From: Cyclobacteriaceae bacterium YHN15
GTDB taxonomy: Bacteria; Bacteroidota; Bacteroidia; Cytophagales; Cyclobacteriaceae
Direction: 5' to 3'
Assembly (NCBI GenBank): GCA_003797895.1
Contig: RKQB01000002.1
Span: forward strand, 794,033 to 858,032
DNA length: 64,000 nucleotides
This document shows positions 62,106 to 64,000 of this stretch, piece by piece. The notes beneath the pieces were generated by a model that worked only from the letters and a program-made list of their open reading frames with translations, searched no databases and was not told the origin of the DNA. The translations under genes and the position numbers were made by a program. Positions within the stretch are counted from its first letter, which is position 1. Every line of letters starts with the position of its first letter.

Positions 62106-62549
62106 TTCAATTTCACACCTGGTCTACAACTTGGGATTAGTGTTAATCCGGAAGCTTCGCGCCTAATCCCTTTTCTCAAGTTCATTTGAATTCACATAAA
62201 CATTTAGATCCACTCAGCAGCCAAAAAAAAGATATCAAATTTGTGTAATTGGCGTAATTCGTGGTCTTTTTTATCCCTGTATGCGGAAGGCAGACGCTAC
62301 ATGGCTGGTTACGTGCAGGTTTCCATCTATTTTAATTAATAGAACCGGTCTCACAAACTATCAAAGCTCCAACATTCCTCATTTTTAATTCTTCATTCTA
62401 AATTTTCCCGCCCTTCAACCTGGCCCCTCACTAAAATGATCCAAAGGGATCATTTCTTAACGTTCGGTCCTGACCTTCGAAATCCGAAATTCTCCACTTA
62501 ATTCATCACTCTCCATCCTCCTTGCTCAATTTAAATACACAATGACAAT

Positions 62550-63083
62550 TTAATTTTGAAAGAATTCAGTTAGTTTAATTTGCTTTTCAATTTCTGGTCT
62601 CCATTCATCCTGACTGGACATAGTATCACATAACTTCTCATGTAAATATACTTGATACCAGGTTTTCTTATGGAATTCAGCCACATGTTGAAAGACTTTT
62701 TCAGAGTGAATCATAAGTTTTAATATAAACTCTTCTTTAGGTTCCCGATGTCGATTGATTACCTTACTCAAAAAAACAGGTGTAACATTAATATCCCTGG
62801 CAAATTCGCTTCGTTTTGAATAAATAGTATCGACATAGGTTTTTAAAAATTCGGCAAAATGATTTTCTTCGTCATAAACAGGCTCTTTCAGGTAATTTTC
62901 CATTTTCAGCTTTAACTGCAATAGTTTTGCCCGAAGAATTTGTTCTTTGGGAATATTCTTCATCCTCTCCAAACGAGCCTGCATTAAGGCCGCAGAATCC
63001 TGCTCCCTTTCTTTAGTTGTTTTATACCTTGAGTCAACACCAAACTCAGGTTCAAGGCTTGTATTATCTCTATTTTTAGTCAT
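62550..63083 (-). CDS. Xre-type HTH protein, probable antitoxin
   Basis: A 177-aa protein. ATG 63083 (M-T-K-N-R-D-N-T-S) is chosen over TTG 63089. The N-terminal half (about 1-75) is charged and helical, the toxin-binding side in such pairs. The helix-turn-helix lies at about 91-125, K-R-S-E-F-A-R-D-I-N-V-T-P-V-F-L-S-K-V-I-N-R-H-R-E-P-K-E-E-F, of the HigA/Xre outline with the S-x-V-I-N-x-x-R-E-P loop. It follows the GNAT-like gene with an 8-bp overlap (63076-63083). Role as antitoxin is inferred from order, overlap and the dyad upstream of the pair. Confidence 0.7.
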   Translation of the reverse strand: MTKNRDNTSLEPEFGVDSRYKTTKEREQDSAALMQARLERMKNIPKEQILRAKLLQLKLKMENYLKEPVYDEENHFAEFLKTYVDTIYSKRSEFARDINVTPVFLSKVINRHREPKEEFILKLMIHSEKVFQHVAEFHKKTWYQVYLHEKLCDTMSSQDEWRPEIEKQIKLTEFFQN

Positions 63084-63543
63084 TGTCAAATTGATTTATC
63101 AGGTTTATTATTTCCGGAACTTCCAAGCTTAAAGTCAAGCCTGTTATATTCATCTTGTACTTATCTATATAATGCTTAGCTATTGAACTTTTAGATCTTA
63201 ACGAAACACAGGCTAATTCACCAAAATCAGCGACTGCAATTTTGGCTACATATGAAATTAAGTTACCGGCAATATTTTCGAATCTTTTATTCACGCCAAC
63301 ATTCTCATTTGAAACGGTAAGGAGTCTTATATGAACTCTCCATTCAGAGGGGATTCTTTCAATTGAAACTAACCCTAGTATATCATTTTGTCCTTTGATG
63401 ATCAATTTGTATACCTCTTGATTTTTCTCTTCTTTCCAGTCAAAAAAATAACGAGACTTAGAAATTAATTTGTAATCTCGGCTTTCAATAGGTAATATTT
63501 CAATAGGATAAGTTTTCCCAGTTAGAACCTCTACAATAACCAT
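63076..63543 (-). CDS. GNAT-fold protein, probable toxin of a toxin-antitoxin pair
   Basis: A 155-aa protein. The sequence N-K-R-F-E-N-I-A-G-N-L-I-S-Y-V-A-K-I-A (about residues 85-103), then A-C-V-S-L-R-S-K-S-S-I-A-K-H-Y-I-D-K-Y (about 111-129) and T-L-S-L-E-V-P-E-I-I-N-L-I-N-Q-F, follows the pattern of a small acyltransferase-fold family in Bacteroidota that I recall with Y/F-V-S-F/L-x-S-K-T-x-L-x-x-H-Y. The Arg/Gln-x-x-Gly-x-Gly acetyl-CoA loop is replaced by A-G-N-L. The gene is first in a two-gene operon with an Xre-type regulator, 8-bp overlap, behind a perfect dyad. Toxicity is not proven. Confidence 0.62.
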   Translation of the reverse strand: MVIVEVLTGKTYPIEILPIESRDYKLISKSRYFFDWKEEKNQEVYKLIIKGQNDILGLVSIERIPSEWRVHIRLLTVSNENVGVNKRFENIAGNLISYVAKIAVADFGELACVSLRSKSSIAKHYIDKYKMNITGLTLSLEVPEIINLINQFDND

Positions 63544-63561
63544 AACATAAATTTACAAAAA

Positions 63562-63582
63562 AGTTTCCAAAAAATGGAAACT
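63562..63582. promoter_or_regulatory. Perfect dyad upstream of the GNAT/Xre pair
   Basis: AGTTTCCA and TGGAAACT separated by AAAAA form a 21-bp perfect inverted repeat, 19 bp before the GNAT-like start codon. This is the expected place for autoregulation by the Xre-type protein. No clear TAnnTTTG was found. Confidence 0.6.
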
Positions 63583-63647
63583 AATTAAAAATCCTGCTCA
63601 ATATCCGCCTTCATCTCCGTCAATCTGTGGTTCATTTAACATCCTCA

Positions 63648-63778
63648 TTTCATATCGCCGGCGATGGCGCATATACTCCGAAGAAACTTACTGCGCCGGC
63701 TCTGGATACGGGCTGGGCACCATTAACCCGGGGTTGAAACCCCGGGCTGTCACATGTCGCCCTTTCAGGGCTGGTTAC
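63648..63778. repeat. GC-rich multi-hairpin repeat, copy E
   Basis: Same core and orientation as the other copies: ATCGCCGGCGAT, CTCTGGATACGGGCTGGG, CCCGGGG...CCCCGGG, GCCCT...AGGGC, and GGTTAC. Followed at 63832 by CAGAACCGATCAC and the AACATTCCTCATTTT tail. Confidence 0.9.
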
Positions 63779-63903
63779 ATCTACATTAATCTGTTGCTGC
63801 TTTTACTTTTCACCTCTCACTTTCTCCTTCAGAACCGATCACTTTAACTTTCAAAGCTCCAACATTCCTCATTTTTAATTCTTCATTCATCATTCTCCAC
63901 TCC

Positions 63904-63928
63904 CGGCCTCGGCTTCGCTCGGCCACCG
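63904..63928. repeat. GGCCTCGG...CTCGGCCACCGG box at the window end
   Basis: The stretch resembles the left end of the 43.5-kb palindromic element (GGCCTCGG, CTCGGCCACCGG at 43536-43559) with a different centre. It is followed by AAAGAAAGGGGG, like the start of that element's stem, so a similar element may continue past the window. Confidence 0.6.
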
Positions 63929-64000
63929 GAAATCATTAAAAAAAGAAAGGGGGAAACGCCTACTTTTCATATAATCCAGGTTAAACCTTTAATCCTCCAA

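Noticed and set aside
61941..62189. 82- and 66-codon frames over hairpin repeat D
   Set aside because: The other repeat copies do not keep this frame open, so it is chance.

Overview
The window reads as chromosome from a Bacteroidota member of the order Cytophagales, probably an Algoriphagus/Cyclobacteriaceae-like bacterium. This placement is inferred from gene content. The evidence is an N-acyl-ornithine type arginine pathway (ArgF' plus an M20 deacylase), a type IX secretion C-terminal domain on a subtilase, a TamL lipoprotein paired with TamB, DUF4369-thioredoxin fusions, AT-rich intergenic DNA, TAnnTTTG-type promoter elements and many outer-membrane or periplasmic proteins. No rRNA, tRNA, CRISPR array, prophage or complete insertion sequence was seen.

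Layout. 1-4.5 kb: arginine operon argD(partial)-argF'-argB-argE-argH on the plus strand. 4.5-7 kb: minus-strand operon of a YceI-family protein, a porin-like beta-barrel and a second YceI-like protein. 7-10.9 kb: a large protein with a nucleoside-phosphorylase-like C-terminus, a DinB-fold protein and an M28 peptidase. 10.9-12.7 kb: a single REP-associated tyrosine transposase (RAYT) gene embedded in direct arrays of a 132-bp repeat that carries four hairpins per unit. 12.7-17 kb: sodium:solute symporter, an unlisted 33-codon membrane peptide translationally coupled to it, and a long PIG-L deacetylase. 17-26 kb: TPR protein, gyrA, envelope proteins, rpe, T9SS subtilase and lipoprotein. 26-32 kb: a TrpF-like protein, hemF, PAP2 phosphatase, ribE, pcm, a thioesterase, and an operon ending in a kinase-like protein. 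32-38 kb: a four-gene envelope operon ending in a leucine-rich-repeat protein, then a TlpA-like thioredoxin. 38-43 kb: gatB, alaS and an M23 peptidase. 43-51 kb: a repeat-rich gap followed by tamL-tamB. 51-56 kb: small membrane protein, GNAT enzyme, CCA-adding enzyme, TPR protein.

52.4-64 kb is the accessory part. Four to five copies of a GC-rich multi-hairpin intergenic repeat, with several shorter satellite repeats, separate small islands: an Asp/Glu racemase, a MazEF-like toxin-antitoxin pair with a canonical promoter and operator dyad, an orphan pair of capsule-export genes (Wza-like lipoprotein and BY-kinase), and a second probable toxin-antitoxin pair (GNAT-fold protein plus Xre-type regulator) with its own 21-bp perfect dyad upstream.

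The most interesting items are the RAYT with its exactly periodic 132-bp multi-hairpin arrays, the GC-rich composite repeat family of the right end, the GNAT/Xre pair, a 25-bp perfect palindrome nested in inverted and direct repeats at 43.5 kb, and the hidden 33-aa ORF at the symporter. All family names come from reading motifs; no database search was run.
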